The notes under the pieces are model-generated. The model did not search any database, was not told the origin of the DNA, and worked only from the letters and a program-made list of their open reading frames with translations. A program made the position numbers and the translations under genes. 64,000 bases of DNA from Chamaecrista fasciculata (taxonomy: Eukaryota; Streptophyta; Magnoliopsida; Fabales; Fabaceae): the NCBI GenBank assembly GCA_003254925.1, contig QANZ01039871.1, forward strand, positions 122,410-186,409, in the 5' to 3' direction. Positions 36,739 through 48,261 of the stretch are shown one piece after another (the stretch's first letter is position 1; each line of letters opens with the position of its first letter).

Positions 36739-37341
36739 CTAGGCGAGGCTTTTGCCACTAGTCATCATGATAGTGAATTCATTGAAATCTATAAAGCCAT
36801 CAGCATCTCCATCGACACCCTTGACCATTTGCTTACAAGCAGTAAGGGTGGTTCCTTCTCCAAGCCTCTTGAGAACATGAAACAATTCATCAGCACTGAT
36901 TTTGCCATCTCCATCCAAATCAAACACTTGAAACGCACTCTTTAACTCACTCTCTTTGACTCTGCCTCCTCCATTAAACATTCCCAAGAACTCATTGAAG
37001 TCAATGAAGCCATCTCCATCACAATCCATCACTTGAAATGCCTTCACTGCCTCAGTGTTGCCAATACCTCTGTCCATAGCCTTCAAGGCTGCTTTGTACT
37101 CCTCCAGGCTTATCTTTCCATCTTTGTTGCTGTCAAACTTCTCGAAAACCCATTTGAGTTCCTCTGACTTAGCTGAAGATGATGATGATGATAATGAAGA
37201 TATTATGGGTGGCTGTTTTGACTTGAAGCTGTTCAATATTTGGGGTGGGTTTTTGCGTGGAGAGATGGATTTTCCTGAGAAGCTATGGTGAAATTTCAGG
37301 AAACTCATGTTGGATAAGGTCTCTTTGGCCTTGCGGTACAT
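36739..37341 (-). CDS. calmodulin-like protein (CML) with four EF hands
   Basis: A single uninterrupted frame of 200 aa, as usual for intronless CML genes. Four canonical EF-hand loops are complete: residues 70-81 (DSNKDGKISLEE), 106-117 (DCDGDGFIDFNE), 141-152 (DLDGDGKISADE) and 177-188 (DGDADGFIDFNE). Each has Asp at positions 1, 3 and 5 or equivalents and Glu at 12. An N-terminal extension of about 58 residues, basic and Ser-rich, precedes the first hand and is typical of CML rather than calmodulin itself. It should act as a calcium sensor that binds target proteins. The Met at residue 12 is an alternative start. The CML subgroup is not resolved; CML41-like is possible. Confidence 0.93.
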   Translation of the reverse strand: MYRKAKETLSNMSFLKFHHSFSGKSISPRKNPPQILNSFKSKQPPIISSLSSSSSSAKSEELKWVFEKFDSNKDGKISLEEYKAALKAMDRGIGNTEAVKAFQVMDCDGDGFIDFNEFLGMFNGGGRVKESELKSAFQVFDLDGDGKISADELFHVLKRLGEGTTLTACKQMVKGVDGDADGFIDFNEFTIMMTSGKSLA

Positions 37342-38307
37342 GGGGATTAATCAATGGGAATGAGATATGAATATGATACGCCTATGTTTTGTTTTGTCTT
37401 CCACATATGCTTCATACTAGGTTCATACCACCATTATATATATATATGGCAGCTTTTGGATTTCTTTAGGATTGATTTTGAGTTTTAGATTGATTGGAGA
37501 GTGGTGTGAGAAAATGAAGACAATTTAAAATTGGGATAAAATTAGTCTAAACTTTTTTTTATTTTGAAGAGGTTTGGAAATTAAAAGTTTAAGCATTTAC
37601 AATAATTTTTAAATGATTCTAATTCACTTACTATTGATTTTTTAAACAATCATTTAATAATTAAAACTTTTAAGTTACCTTGATTTTACTCTCAAAACAT
37701 TCAGTTAATCAACCCACAGATTTTCAAAAAAAAAAAAAAAAAAAAAACAANTTTCATTAAAAAAAAAACGATGTGTTGCTTCTCCCTTATTTAATATTTT
37801 TCACTTCATCCTAATGCTATCTCATTCCACACCACCTATTACACATAATCATATCAAACCTGAGAGAATATATACGAAATTTTTCACCCTCACATTATAC
37901 TTTATTACATAGTGGGCGTTATTTCGTGTATAATCTTTTTATAAAAAAGAGTTAATTCTAAAGTATTATTTTAGAATAAAAGTATCAAGATACGTGCACT
38001 AAATTTCAAAGCTCTACATACAGATCTCTATTTTCTTATTTTGAAATTGAAAGTAATATATTTTTGTGGCCTTGAATTTGGTGTTTTGATTAGATTCTCC
38101 TTTTTGGCAAACCGTGTATTCACCACTACACCCACTTGAACGCCCATCATATATATGTCACTAGTAGTAACTAGAAAAAGATGATTTTTCACTTTTGGGT
38201 CCAATCATCAATCGAAATGCATTATCAAGTATCAACTCCTTTTGAACTATTACCCAACCCACCTTAGACTCTTTCAAGTTTTATCACCGGCCTCTTTATA
38301 ATTTTTT
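37342..38307. other. upstream of the CML gene, no other gene
   Basis: AT-rich sequence with a TATATATATA run near 37437-37446, and a poly-A tract ending at an N (37751), an assembly join. The first several hundred bases form the CML promoter. Confidence 0.45.
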
Positions 38308-38704
38308 GGGTAAATTACACTTTGATAGTATGTAGTTTGACCCTATTTCATTTTGTTACCCTATAGTTTGAAATCTGACACTTTGGTACCCTGTGGTATT
38401 CTCCTTTAACACTTTGGTACCCTTTAGAGCTATTTTATAATTTTAACCATAACAAATTTTTCAAAAATTACATATTGACCCCAAATTTTTTTTAAAGTTT
38501 TCATTGTAGTCCCTAGATAATATGTATCTAGGGACCTATTTGTAATTTTTTGAACTTTTTTGGGTCAATATGTAATTTTTGCAAAATTTGTTATGGTAAA
38601 AATTATAAAATAGCTTCACAGGATACTAAATTGTCAAGTTTCAAACCACAGGGTACCAAAGTGAAATAGGATCAAACCATATGGTACCAAAGTGTAATTT
38701 ACCC
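38308..38704. mobile_element. Mutator-like non-autonomous element with 9-bp target duplication
   Basis: The termini GGGTAAATTACACTTTG and its complement CAAAGTGTAATTTACCC are inverted (one difference). The 9-mer TAATTTTTT flanks both sides exactly (38299-38307 and 38705-38713). A 9-bp duplication is the hallmark of Mutator-like elements. Length 397 bp, no coding capacity. A related element lies at 52909-53598. Confidence 0.8.
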
Positions 38705-38867
38705 TAATTTTTTATAATTATTTAACTTTTAGCCATTCCATTAATCCAACAGCTAGCTTGCCATATCGTCTTATATAAATGAAACGATACTTTTCACCTT
38801 TTTTGTTTTCTCAAGTTTCTTAACGTCATAGGGACCCAGATTTTTAATAATAGTATATGTTATAAAA

Positions 38868-39008
38868 CTTAGACCGAGTGGCTGTTATAATCTTCATTAA
38901 GTTCAAGGGAATGGGTTTGAATACTATACTATGCAAATTGATATTGTTACTTTTTACTTTTTGACTTCATCTAAGCAAATAGATATTGTTTGTTTTTTTT
39001 TTTTTTGA
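38868..39008 (+). mobile_element. possible tRNA-derived SINE
   Basis: An A-box-like TAGACCGAGTGG is followed about 45 bp later by a B-box-like GGTTTGAATAC, and the stretch ends in a T-rich tail (about 38990-39006). This is the outline of a plant SINE, but no second copy with shared borders was found here. Confidence 0.3.
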
Positions 39009-40144
39009 TATTCCAGATTTAGGATTGATATGTAATTATCTCATTTTTTCTATTTTCTAAAATTACAATTTGACCCCCAAAAAGTTTTTGTAATTTTTAT
39101 TTTAGTCCTCAAATATCATGATCTAGGGACTTTTTTTGTAAACTTTGAAACAATTTGGGGGCATTCTATAATTTTTGCAAAACATTTGTAAAATTATCTT
39201 CTCACCATCGAGGCACACAATTTTAGGACTAAACTGCATTTTATTTTCTAGATTTAGGACTAATATGTAATTTTATTCTTTTTCTAATATTTTTCATAAT
39301 TACATTTTGACCTAAAAAATTTTGTTATAATTTTCATTTTAGTCCTCAAATATTATGAACTAGGGACTTTTTGAAAATTTTGAAACTATATGGGGGCATT
39401 TTGTAATTTTTGCAAAAGTGTTAACAATTTTCCGTCAAATCTTGACGGAAAATATCCACAGGGTACCAAAGTGCTAACAGCGCAAACCTCAGGGTACCAA
39501 AGTGTCAAATTTTGTCTTTCAGGGTACCAAAATGGATTCGATCCTAACCACAAGGTACCAAAGTGCATTTTGCCCATTTTTTATTTAAAAGTTAAAATGT
39601 GAAATTATAAAAAAAAAAAAAAAATAGTAGGCGATTGGACCGTTGGTTTAACGGTTCTGACCGGTTAAATACGATCCACTCCGGTCTAACTGCTATTTTA
39701 ATTTTTAGGTTGAACCAACTCATTCTATTATTTTGTTGAAGCCTTGACAAACCGTCTGGTTTTAACAATACTGTCAAAAGAGAGACAAGAAAAAACCGAA
39801 TAAAACAAAATAGAAAAAAATATCTAATATGTAGAATTAGCCTTTATTCCACTATATCTCTAAACTTCATAATAATTTTATTCCACTACTTCATAACATC
39901 TTACCCTAATTTTTCGTATGAATGGTGAAAGTATCTTTTTTCTTTTTTAGTATGACCATAAGAATCCTCGCTTATTCATTTTAGTCTAAACAATGACCAA
40001 TACTTCAAGTCATCAGGGGATCAGGCAATCCCAGAACGGAAGTAAACTCTCGACAAAAGTGTTCTAAACAAGACTTAAACTCCAAGGCTTTGCTTATGAG
40101 AATTAAAATACTTACCACTTCAACCACATAACCGCTTGTTGGTG

Positions 40145-40285
40145 CTGGCATCATTTTTCATGCTTTAATGTAGGATACAATTGTTACCGTTCAGATTTCA
40201 AATGCCTATTGATTTGCTTTGCATGCATCAATCGATAATAAATGAAGTGATAGTAAGAACCGAGATCGAGAGGCAATCCTACCCT
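40145..40285. repeat. dispersed repeat shared with 54938-55095
   Basis: Blocks such as CAAATGCCTATTGATTT, TGCTTTGCATGCATCAAT and GAACC(A)AG...GCAATCCT occur in the same order near 54938-55095. The homology suggests a shared old repeat or duplication. Confidence 0.55.
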
Positions 40286-40606
40286 TTAAATTTTTCATGT
40301 ATATAACATCTTATATAAAACTTACATAGGCTCTAAAAAACTTATAAGATGGATCTAATCCGTAAGTTCAGGAAATTGAAAAGTAAAAGGTAAGCCCATA
40401 TCCTTCTATATATAATTGGCAGATTAAAATTAGAAAGAGTAAGGATCATTAGGTCTACCATGACAACTTAGGCAACCAACTGATCAAGTAATCACGAAAT
40501 GGTTTCGAAAGACTGTCCAAGTTCATGATTCAAAATATGAAAGAGGCTCAGGTCTTGATTCTTCAACAATTCATAGGAGTACAAGGAGTCAAATCCTCAG
40601 CTGCAC

Positions 40607-41445
40607 TCACAAGATATCAAGAATCTGCAATATGATTAACATCAAAAGAGGATTGAAACTACAAAACAGAGGGCCGAATATAAGAACGAAGAAAAAGAGC
40701 ATGTATGTTTCTTATATGGTTTTCACTTTTACGTTTTCTTTCATCTCACAATTAATAACGCTTTCCTTACCTGCATGGGCATCTCTTGTATGACAATATT
40801 GCTGCTTTCTTCAATGCTTTTGAGAGTTACCACTTCCCCACCAACGACCATATTGATGACAACTCCATCTGCAAATTTGTGAACAATCTTAGCAACACAC
40901 CTAAGTCCAAACTATCACATAAAACCAACTAAAGAATTTGGCATCGGAGAAAGGACCAGCAGCTAAACAAGTTGTCATGCGCCTCATGTATGTTTCCTGT
41001 GGAAAACAGAAAGAATGATAAGGGGCAATGAAAGCAGAACCCAGCGGAGATGTGTAGTGGCATGTAAAGACAGGACATTCAACACACAAAAATCAGCATT
41101 CTTTAATGATACTGACAAAATTATGCAGCCGAGGAAAAAAAATTGACAGCTATTGAGAAATAGGACCAAACCTTCCTTGCTGGGAGTTCATAATTAATCA
41201 AGAGACGGCCAGAAATTGGAGATTCACCAGAAGCAAGAAGAGGAAGGCATGCATCTGTTACAACTATCATATGAGACCTCTGCTCATCTTTCCCAGCCTC
41301 ATCCTCATTTTCTATTCCAACATGGTTAATTTGGTTCCAATTTGCTGTCACTTGCTGAAATTTCTCAAAGATAAGAGCACGTTCTGCTTCAGCAAGGTCA
41401 CTATACTGACATATGCAGTTCAAGTAAAATTAGTAAAAAAACAAA

Positions 41446-41481
<36 letters not shown>

Positions 41482-42482
41482 ATAGAACAATGGACAGTAA
41501 CAAAAGGATCTAAAAATCCAGTAACGGTGATAATGCATGCAGAAAGAGATCTCAGAAAGTCTCAAACAAATTTCAGTCACTTAAAGAACAAGTCCAGCAA
41601 ACAAAAGAAATTCATAAAATAGCATCACTGAGGTAGTATGAATGTAGAATGATCATCTGACATATAGATAAAGAAAACTAATCACCAGAACATTAGAACC
41701 ATGAATTCTAAACCAACAACTCGGTTTTTTAACAAGTGAAAAATGCAATTTACAGTAAAGCATTTCTTTCATGGATTTCGATCACTAGATGGTCATCTAA
41801 ATTATAAAATCAAACAAACCCATTTAGTCCCTAAATAGACTGGATATACAAGGGAATTGGGCACTCTACTGCAGATATAACCAGCAAGAAAATGACTAGA
41901 TTAAGCTGATAGCCAAAAAAAAACTAGAGTAGAATGCTGTAATTATAAAACCCCAAAGAAATTGCTCAAACTAAAAAGTATTACCAAAACAGACAAAGAT
42001 ATAAAGGGGAGGCTAGAAACAGTGGAGCAGACAGAGTCAAGCTCATCGCGAGTGCTGCAACAGACTACAATGGGGAGGCCTGGACGTCGACCCACCAAAC
42101 CCAGCAGATCTAGCAAAGTTTCCTGGACCATCATTCTATTATCTTATTCGGAATATCTTCCCTTGAACAATAATCAAAATAGGCATACGATTTCGCAATT
42201 AAAAATTCAGGGTGAGAAAATGAAGAGAGGAAGACCATTTTAAACTGTAGTCTGTCTACTGCAAGATAGAAATGGCGCAACTGACTGAAACAAAAAAAGA
42301 TTATTGAAAAAACGAAAGTTTAGTTTAAAGAACTGTAAAAAGAAATCTAGAAATTGGAAAAGTTTAGCAGTGTAGGAGAAGAACCCAGTGATAGAAACTA
42401 AAGTTAAGTAGGAAAATTGAGGGTACCCAGATTGACTATTCTGAAGGGGTGGAGACGGAGCTTCGATTGCGTCTATCGCCAT
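40607..42482 (-). CDS. DEAD-box helicase C-terminal-domain-like protein
   Basis: Seven minus-strand exons: 42482-42427, 42284-42236, 42122-41985, 41405-41172, 40996-40957, 40868-40771, 40624-40607. They join in frame to 210 aa. The sequence reads MAIDAIEAPSPPLQNSQSG, QLRHFYLAVDRLQFKM, then ETLLDLLGLVGRRPGLPIVV, a core like the second RecA lobe of DEAD-box helicases (IVVCCSTRDELDSV, MIVVTDACLPLLASG, LINYELPARKETYMRR). The N-terminal ATP-binding lobe (Walker A and DEAD) is absent, so it is unlikely to be a helicase by itself; it may bind RNA or a partner. The last exon has only six codons including the stop. Plants have a conserved family of such short proteins, function unknown to me. Confidence 0.88.
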
Positions 42483-44910
42483 CGTCTTCAACCAGACGAA
42501 CCGCCAAGCGTATTATGGGTGTAACTGAAACCCCAGTCAATCACAGATGTGAAGGAATACTGTTTATTTTTTTGGGTAAAAAAAATACTGTTTATTTTCG
42601 CCAAATTGTATTTTTGGTCCATATGTATGGATTGAGTATCAATCTAACTTTTTATCTTTCTCGGTTGCAAAATTAATTTAAAATTTTCATGAATTTTCTT
42701 TTTTTCTCAATAGGTTATGATCACATCTCTTTTATTTTAAATTTAAATATAACGAATCTAAAATTACATATTACTTTTAATAAAAAAAAAATTGATAATA
42801 GATAAAAAAAAATTTTATTTCCTTAAAATTGTTAGTATACAAGATTGAATGGGACTCCCAAAATAGATTGTTGTTTGTTTATTTTACGGTTAAACCAATT
42901 AAATTGATTATATTTTTTTATTTTAAATTTAAATATAATGTGTTTGAAATTATAGATTACTTTTAATAATCTTCTTTTCTCCATTAAAATTATCAATAAT
43001 TGAAATTAAATCAAGATTAAAAAGTAAAAACGAACTTATTTATAATCTTACAATTTTTAAATATTAAATTGAGAACTTTTTATATGAGAGACCAATTTAA
43101 AATTTTAGTTACTTGGATAAATTTTCAGGTTTATCAATACAATTCAATTGACAATTTTATACAATTATTTTCAATTCAATCTAATACCTAAAATGATGTC
43201 TAAGGTTCAATCAACAATTTCTTCAACTGAATCGGACAGATCATCCTATAATTTAAAATATTTGACAAGTAGAAAATTCTTGTTTTCATTATAATTTAAA
43301 ATATTAAAATGATATCTCAGGAAGTTCCTCAACTATTTTTGATACATTATAAAATTATCGCTCCTTTTTATTATATTTAAAATTATTTATTATATTATTT
43401 TATTTTATCTTAAAGTATAATAAAAAGAAGTAATTAATGTGAAATTACATTAATATTTGTTTTTTCTTAAATGAAAAGTTCAAATGATTTTAATTTGGAG
43501 ACTTATGAAAATCATGAATACTTTTAAATTGAATAAGAGCTAACAAAGGTATTTACATCTTAGGCCAAAATATCAAATTGGTCCCTTACGTATGAGGCAA
43601 GTTTTAAATTGGTCTCTTATTTTTCATATGTTTTAGATTGGTCTTAAATATTTCTATAATTTTTCAAATTAGTCTAAAAAATACTGAATATCGTCATATC
43701 TCTTTCGTTTCAAAATCGAACATAACGAATTTAGAATTACGGTTTTCATTTAAAAAGTATTTTGGGGTCGTCAACAAATAAGGTCAAATTGAGTTCAAAA
43801 AATGAGTAACTCATTTCACGATCAAACAAGCGAAGCTGGTCATATCTCTCTCATTTCAAGTTCGAATGCGACGAATTCAAAACTATATGCTAACTTTTGA
43901 AGAGTTTTTTCTTCGTCCAATTAAAATAATGTTACTCATTAACAAATGAGGTCAAATCACGTTTTCAAAATAAGTTTGTGACCAATTTGAAAGTTATAAC
44001 ATCATGAAAACATATAGGATTAATCCTAAATAAATGAAAAATAATGGACCAATTTAAGATTTTGACCGACATCTTACATAATTTACGAATTATAAACTTA
44101 CTCTTCAATCGAATCAATATTTTGTTATAATATTAAATAAACAAAATATTTTTTTTGTCAAAAAGATACCTTCATTCATCATGAAAAACGTATAAGACCA
44201 TACAACCGGGAGACAAGCAAGACATAAATCTAACAATGAAAACTTAGTCTTATACTCCACAAATCAACATATTACATAAGTATAGTAGAAGTAAAGAAAA
44301 TCCTAAACAACCTAAGAAAGAAGATAAGATTCTCTTCTTCAAACTCCGATTGTAGAACTTCCCTAATGGAAGAAAAATACAAAAAACAAAAAAAATCATA
44401 CATAAAAGAAGAAAAAGGCCAGGACCACCACCGCTGAAACAACGACAACCCAGTGAATACCTACCATAAGCAGCAAGAACCGAGAGCAGAGAGGAGAGCA
44501 GCTAGGGTTTTTTTTTTTGGTGTCTTTTCTAGATTCTTGGATTCCATTCGACAAAATCTAAACATACAATCAATGAAAATGAGGAAGATTTTTATTTTTT
44601 TTTGTAGACAACATTTTTCAGGTTTTGGATTAACTTGGGCCTAGTTGGATACAACTTCAGGGTCTGTAGAGATTTTGCATTCATTATATTTATAATATAT
44701 CAGTTGGAATAAATTCACTCACAATTTGAGCCGAGTTCAAGATACTTCTTTTACTCTTTAGTAAGATTTTAAACTCAAGACGTGTAAATAGAAAACGACA
44801 TAATTAATAGATCAATGCATTAAAAAAAGTGCTTAAATAATAGTTGAATAGGATATTTTGTAGTATTTGTTTGATAAGGGGGAAATAGTAGATGGATATT
44901 TGATGTACTA
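42483..44910. other. intergenic, repeat-rich, no gene recognised
   Basis: AT-rich, with diffuse 'taaatttaaatataa' type repeats around 42720-43000 and an inverted-repeat element copy near 43570-44080. The part from about 44758 to 44900 is the conserved 3' flank of the first cysteine-rich peptide gene. Confidence 0.45.
43570..44080. mobile_element. second copy of the 33853-type inverted-repeat element
   Basis: Starts TCAAATTGGTCCCTTACGTA and ends with GGACCAATTTAAGATTTTG in inverted orientation, with the same internal 'cgaatttagaattac / gacgaattcaaaactat' blocks as the element at 33853-34345. More decayed; borders approximate. Confidence 0.6.
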
Positions 44911-45285
44911 CTAATTTGAAATCTTAGGAGGGGGAGGAGACGATGGAAAAACTAGCTCATAAGAGACGCAGCAAAGGCACCCTATAAAGGGGAAACAATG
45001 ATTAATGGTACCTTCAGGACAATTGTAGAGAGCACTACAATAAGTAAAACAGTCTAGATCATATGCACAGTTGCTTAACGCTACAATTGCTTCCACTGTT
45101 TTTCATACAAAAAAAAAACACAATTTATACATCAGTCCTTCATTTTCATTTAATTACATTGATACATATATGTAAATAACAAATTATGCATTCAAACACA
45201 GATTAGAAAGTAGATAATTACCATGAGATGCTGCTATGAGTAGCAAAACCATGAAGCAAGCCAATGTGAGTGAATCTTTCGCCAT
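44911..45285 (-). CDS. secreted 8-cysteine defensin-like peptide, copy A
   Basis: Two minus-strand exons, 45285-45222 and 45095-44911, give 82 aa. Exon 1 is a signal peptide (MAKDSLTLACFMVLLLIAAS); the phase-1 intron just after it is typical of plant defensin-like genes. The mature part has eight cysteines spaced C-x5-C-x3-C-x5-C-x7-C-x5-C-x-C-C, and a proline-rich tail (PSSPPPPK). A TATATAAAG box lies about 106 bp upstream of the ATG. Such peptides are secreted and act in defence or in signalling; which applies here is unknown. Copies B and C follow in the same orientation at about 2.7 and 7.3 kb. Confidence 0.87.
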
Positions 45286-45390
45286 TTTTGGTTGGGTTTT
45301 TCCACGCTCACAAAATTCAACACCGACAAGATGAGTTTAATTACTTTTGTTATAGCTAGCTATGTGTTGGATCAGTGATGCCTTTGATGT

Positions 45391-45399
45391 CTTTATATA
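45391..45399 (-). promoter_or_regulatory. TATA box of peptide gene A
   Basis: TATATAAAG on the minus strand, 106 bp before the ATG, inside a flank conserved in all three gene copies. Confidence 0.65.
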
Positions 45400-46934
45400 C
45401 TCTATTAGAGATATTAAATTAATCGGAATTTGCACTGTTATTATTACAATTAAAATTCATTTATTAGGGGAAGTTATAATATTAAGTATACAAATTATTT
45501 GCTTATATTAAATGCTCGCTCATTGATTAAAATAGATTTAGCACAATGGTCATGTTTAGATAAAATTTATTATATATTTATTATAAAATTTTCCAATAAA
45601 CATTTGACACGTAGCAAAAAATTTTATGTATGACAAATCATAATAGGAAAATAATATATAAATCAAAATTGTGATTCAATAAATCTTATAAAAATATAAA
45701 AAAAAAACTTTACTTCATTCTTTCCCTTACAGCAATTGATGTACACATTCAAAAGGAGAACGAACATGATAATTAAGTACAAAATTCTATTTTGAATCTT
45801 TCTCACATATCAGTACTTTTAATTTAATTTGCTCTTTTAGATTTTTCATGTCAATTTAATTTCGTAAAATTATTTTACTACAAATGTTAATCTATATATT
45901 TAATATTAAACTAAATCGGTGGCATATTTTTTTCCTGTCAATTTAATATACATATTGCTCGTTCGCAGAACCGAAGGGTTCAAGAGACACATACTGAAAG
46001 CCGAAAGTGCGTCAACTTTGGCTTGCTTCTCTAATTCCTTTTATTTTTTTTATTTTAATCCTTACCTTGTATCTTTTTTATACTTGAAATTACCGTAGTT
46101 ATCAATTACTAATTAAAAAAAAAAAAAACGGAAGTAGCTACTGTAATTTATTATGCCAATGATTAGTGGAAAAGATGTCATTTTGCTATGGGGATTTAAA
46201 ACATTGAATTTGATATAGTATGGGCCAAGCCTAAAGTTTATTGCGCTCAAAGGGCCTTATTCTATATCTTCACTCGTTGATATCATTGACTCATCGATTT
46301 GTTATTATCACAGTGGTTAAAGCAAACTATAGTACATATTCCACTAATGGTATAGATAAAATAGGGGACCACCTTACCTAATGACCCTATCTCATGGGCA
46401 TTTTATAAAATAATAGATTTCATAATGTAACATACTAAATTCTACTTATCATTATTATGCTAGTTTGCTAATGTGTCCATTAGAGACTCATTTAGAAACC
46501 TAATTCTCCACCCGAGTGTGTTGTGTGCAAGACTTAGGGACTGACAGAGCTGAGGAGAATTATCATTTGGTGTCGTATGTGAGAAATAGACTAATAGCAC
46601 TATTCTCTCAAAGCTGAGACTAGAAAGCAAAAGTGTAAATAGAAGAAATGACACAACAAAAAGCTAGCGGATGCGAAGGGCAGAAGGCCATCTCCAAGAG
46701 AGAAGGAGAGAACAGTTAGGGTAACGCGACCTAATCTGTCGCAAACCTAATCGATAAAACAATTACTCACTAAAGAAAATCTTTGAGAAGCGCTCTGATA
46801 AGCCGTTGAAACCAATCACGAGCATTATTTTAGATTTTTCATCTCAATTTAATTTCTTATAAATTATTTTGTTACAAATGTTAATCCATATATTTAATAT
46901 TAAACTAAATCGATGGCATTTTTTTTTTCTTGTN

Positions 46935-47260
46935 CCCGCCTAGAAGCACAACACGCAATCTCCCACGATTGCCTTGCTCCGCAAATCTCGGTCTCCACCA
47001 TCTTCGCTGGTGGAGATCGTGCCCAGAACGTGGTCCGCCCCGCACGCTGACCACCTCTCTCCTCCCTGCTCTATAAATAGAGCCCATTTCACCAGTTCAA
47101 GGTTAACTACTTCTTATACTCTCAGATTCTCCTACTCTCTCATTATTCTCTTACTAACTTGAGCGTCGGAGTACACTTCGCAGGGCCCCCCTGTGAAGCT
47201 TTTGCAGGTCTTCGTTCAAGTCTTGGCTCTTGCAGCCCTCTCCGGTGAACTAGGTAAGTG
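46935..47260 (+). mobile_element. LTR-like retrotransposon fragment
   Basis: GC-richer than its surroundings, with CTCTATAAATAGAGCC (TATA) near 47070, a TCT-rich run, then TTGAGCGTCGGAGT near 47159 and GGTCTTCG near 47208. The TTGAGCGTCGGAGTG...CAGG pattern recurs in LTRs of plant gypsy-type elements. It begins directly after the N at 46934; true borders cannot be placed. Confidence 0.5.
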
Positions 47261-47633
47261 CCAGTCATTTTCCAGTTTATCACTTGTCATTTTCAAAATC
47301 CATGAATAGTTTATATACCTCAAACTAAAATTATTCGAATGAGTTTTGTTATTAAAATGGATTGGTAGAAAATACTTGTCATTAATTTATATAACTATAT
47401 AAATTTGAGTTATTTAAAATTTAAATCTTTCTTGTGATTTATTTGAGAAGCTTTTGTCTTGTTTAAGTCGTTAAGTCTTTAGGAAGATTTTAAATTCAAG
47501 ACGTGTAAATAAAAAGAATAAAAAATAAAATAATTAATAGATCAATGCATTAAAAAAAAGTGACTAAATAATAGTTGAATAGGATATATTTTAGTATTTG
47601 TTTGACAAGGGAGAAATAGTACATGTATGAATT

Positions 47634-47996
47634 TCAAATCTTAGGAGGGGGAGGAGATGGAAAAAGGAACTCAGGGACGCAGCAAATGCAGCCTATTAAA
47701 ACAATACAAATATTCCTGGATCCTTCACTACAATGTTTAGGAGCACACTCAGTAGCACAGTCTGCATCAGATTTACAACTATTTACCGCTACCCTTGCTT
47801 CCACTGTTTTTCATATAAAAAAAAAATACACAATTTAGACATCAGTCCTTCATATTTCCATTTTATTACATTAATACATAGATGCAATAAGAAATTATGC
47901 ATTCAAACACAGATTAGAAAGTAGTTAATTACCATGAGATGCTGCTATGAGTAACAAAACCATGAAGCAAGCCAATGTGAGTGAAACTTTCGCCAT
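47634..47996 (-). CDS. secreted 8-cysteine defensin-like peptide, copy B
   Basis: Two minus-strand exons, 47996-47933 and 47803-47634, give 77 aa. The signal peptide MAKVSLTLACFMVLLLIAAS is almost the same as in copies A and C. The mature part has eight cysteines, C-x5-C-x3-C-x4-C-x7-C-x5-C-x-C-C, and ends PSPPPPKI. It shares the block CKSDADCATECAPKHC with copy C and differs more from A, so B and C are the younger pair. The TATA box is at 48111-48119. Confidence 0.87.
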
Positions 47997-48261
47997 TTTT
48001 GGTTGGGTTTTTTCACGGTCACAAAATTCAACACCCACAAAATGAGTTTAATTACTTTTGTTATAGCTAGTATGTGTTGGAGATCAGTGATGCCTTTGAT
48101 GTCTTTAACTCTTTATATATTAGAGTCATTAAATTAATGGGATTTGCACTGTCATTATTACAATTAAAATTCATTTATTAGGGGAAGTAATGATATTAAG
48201 TATACAAATTAATTGCTTATATTAAATGCTCATTGATTAAAATAGATTTAGAACAATTGTC
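47997..48261. promoter_or_regulatory. promoter region of peptide gene B
   Basis: Similar to the upstream flanks of copies A and C over about 250 bp, including a TATATAAAG box at 48111-48119. The similarity stops near 48262, where a transposon-like segment begins. Confidence 0.6.

Larger units (their letters stand above)
38705..40606. other. repeat-rich intergenic region
   Basis: It holds fragments of the same 'ggtaccaaagtg' repeat family (about 39050-39575), CCGGTT-type repeat sequence near 39630-39700, a tRNA-like A/B-box pair near 38870-38930, and a second SINE-like stretch on the minus strand near 40010-40150. No gene seen. Confidence 0.45.
45286..47633. other. spacer between peptide genes A and B
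   Basis: It includes the promoter of copy A (TATA at 45391-45399), a block near 45825-45935 that is repeated at about 46823-46930, an N at 46934, an LTR-like fragment after it, and the conserved 3' flank of copy B (about 47400-47633). Confidence 0.5.

Noticed and set aside
40010-40150. Possible minus-strand SINE with A/B-box-like motifs
   Set aside because: The motifs are degenerate, no tail or target duplication could be placed, and there is no second copy with the same borders in this window.
42123-42240. A start at ATG 42134 (MMVQETLL...) and an apparent 1-base frameshift upstream in the helicase-lobe gene
   Set aside because: A better model exists: exon 42284-42236 encodes QLRHFYLAVDRLQFKM, which joins in frame to exon 3 at 42122 (ETLLDLLG). 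The MMVQ residues are then intron sequence.
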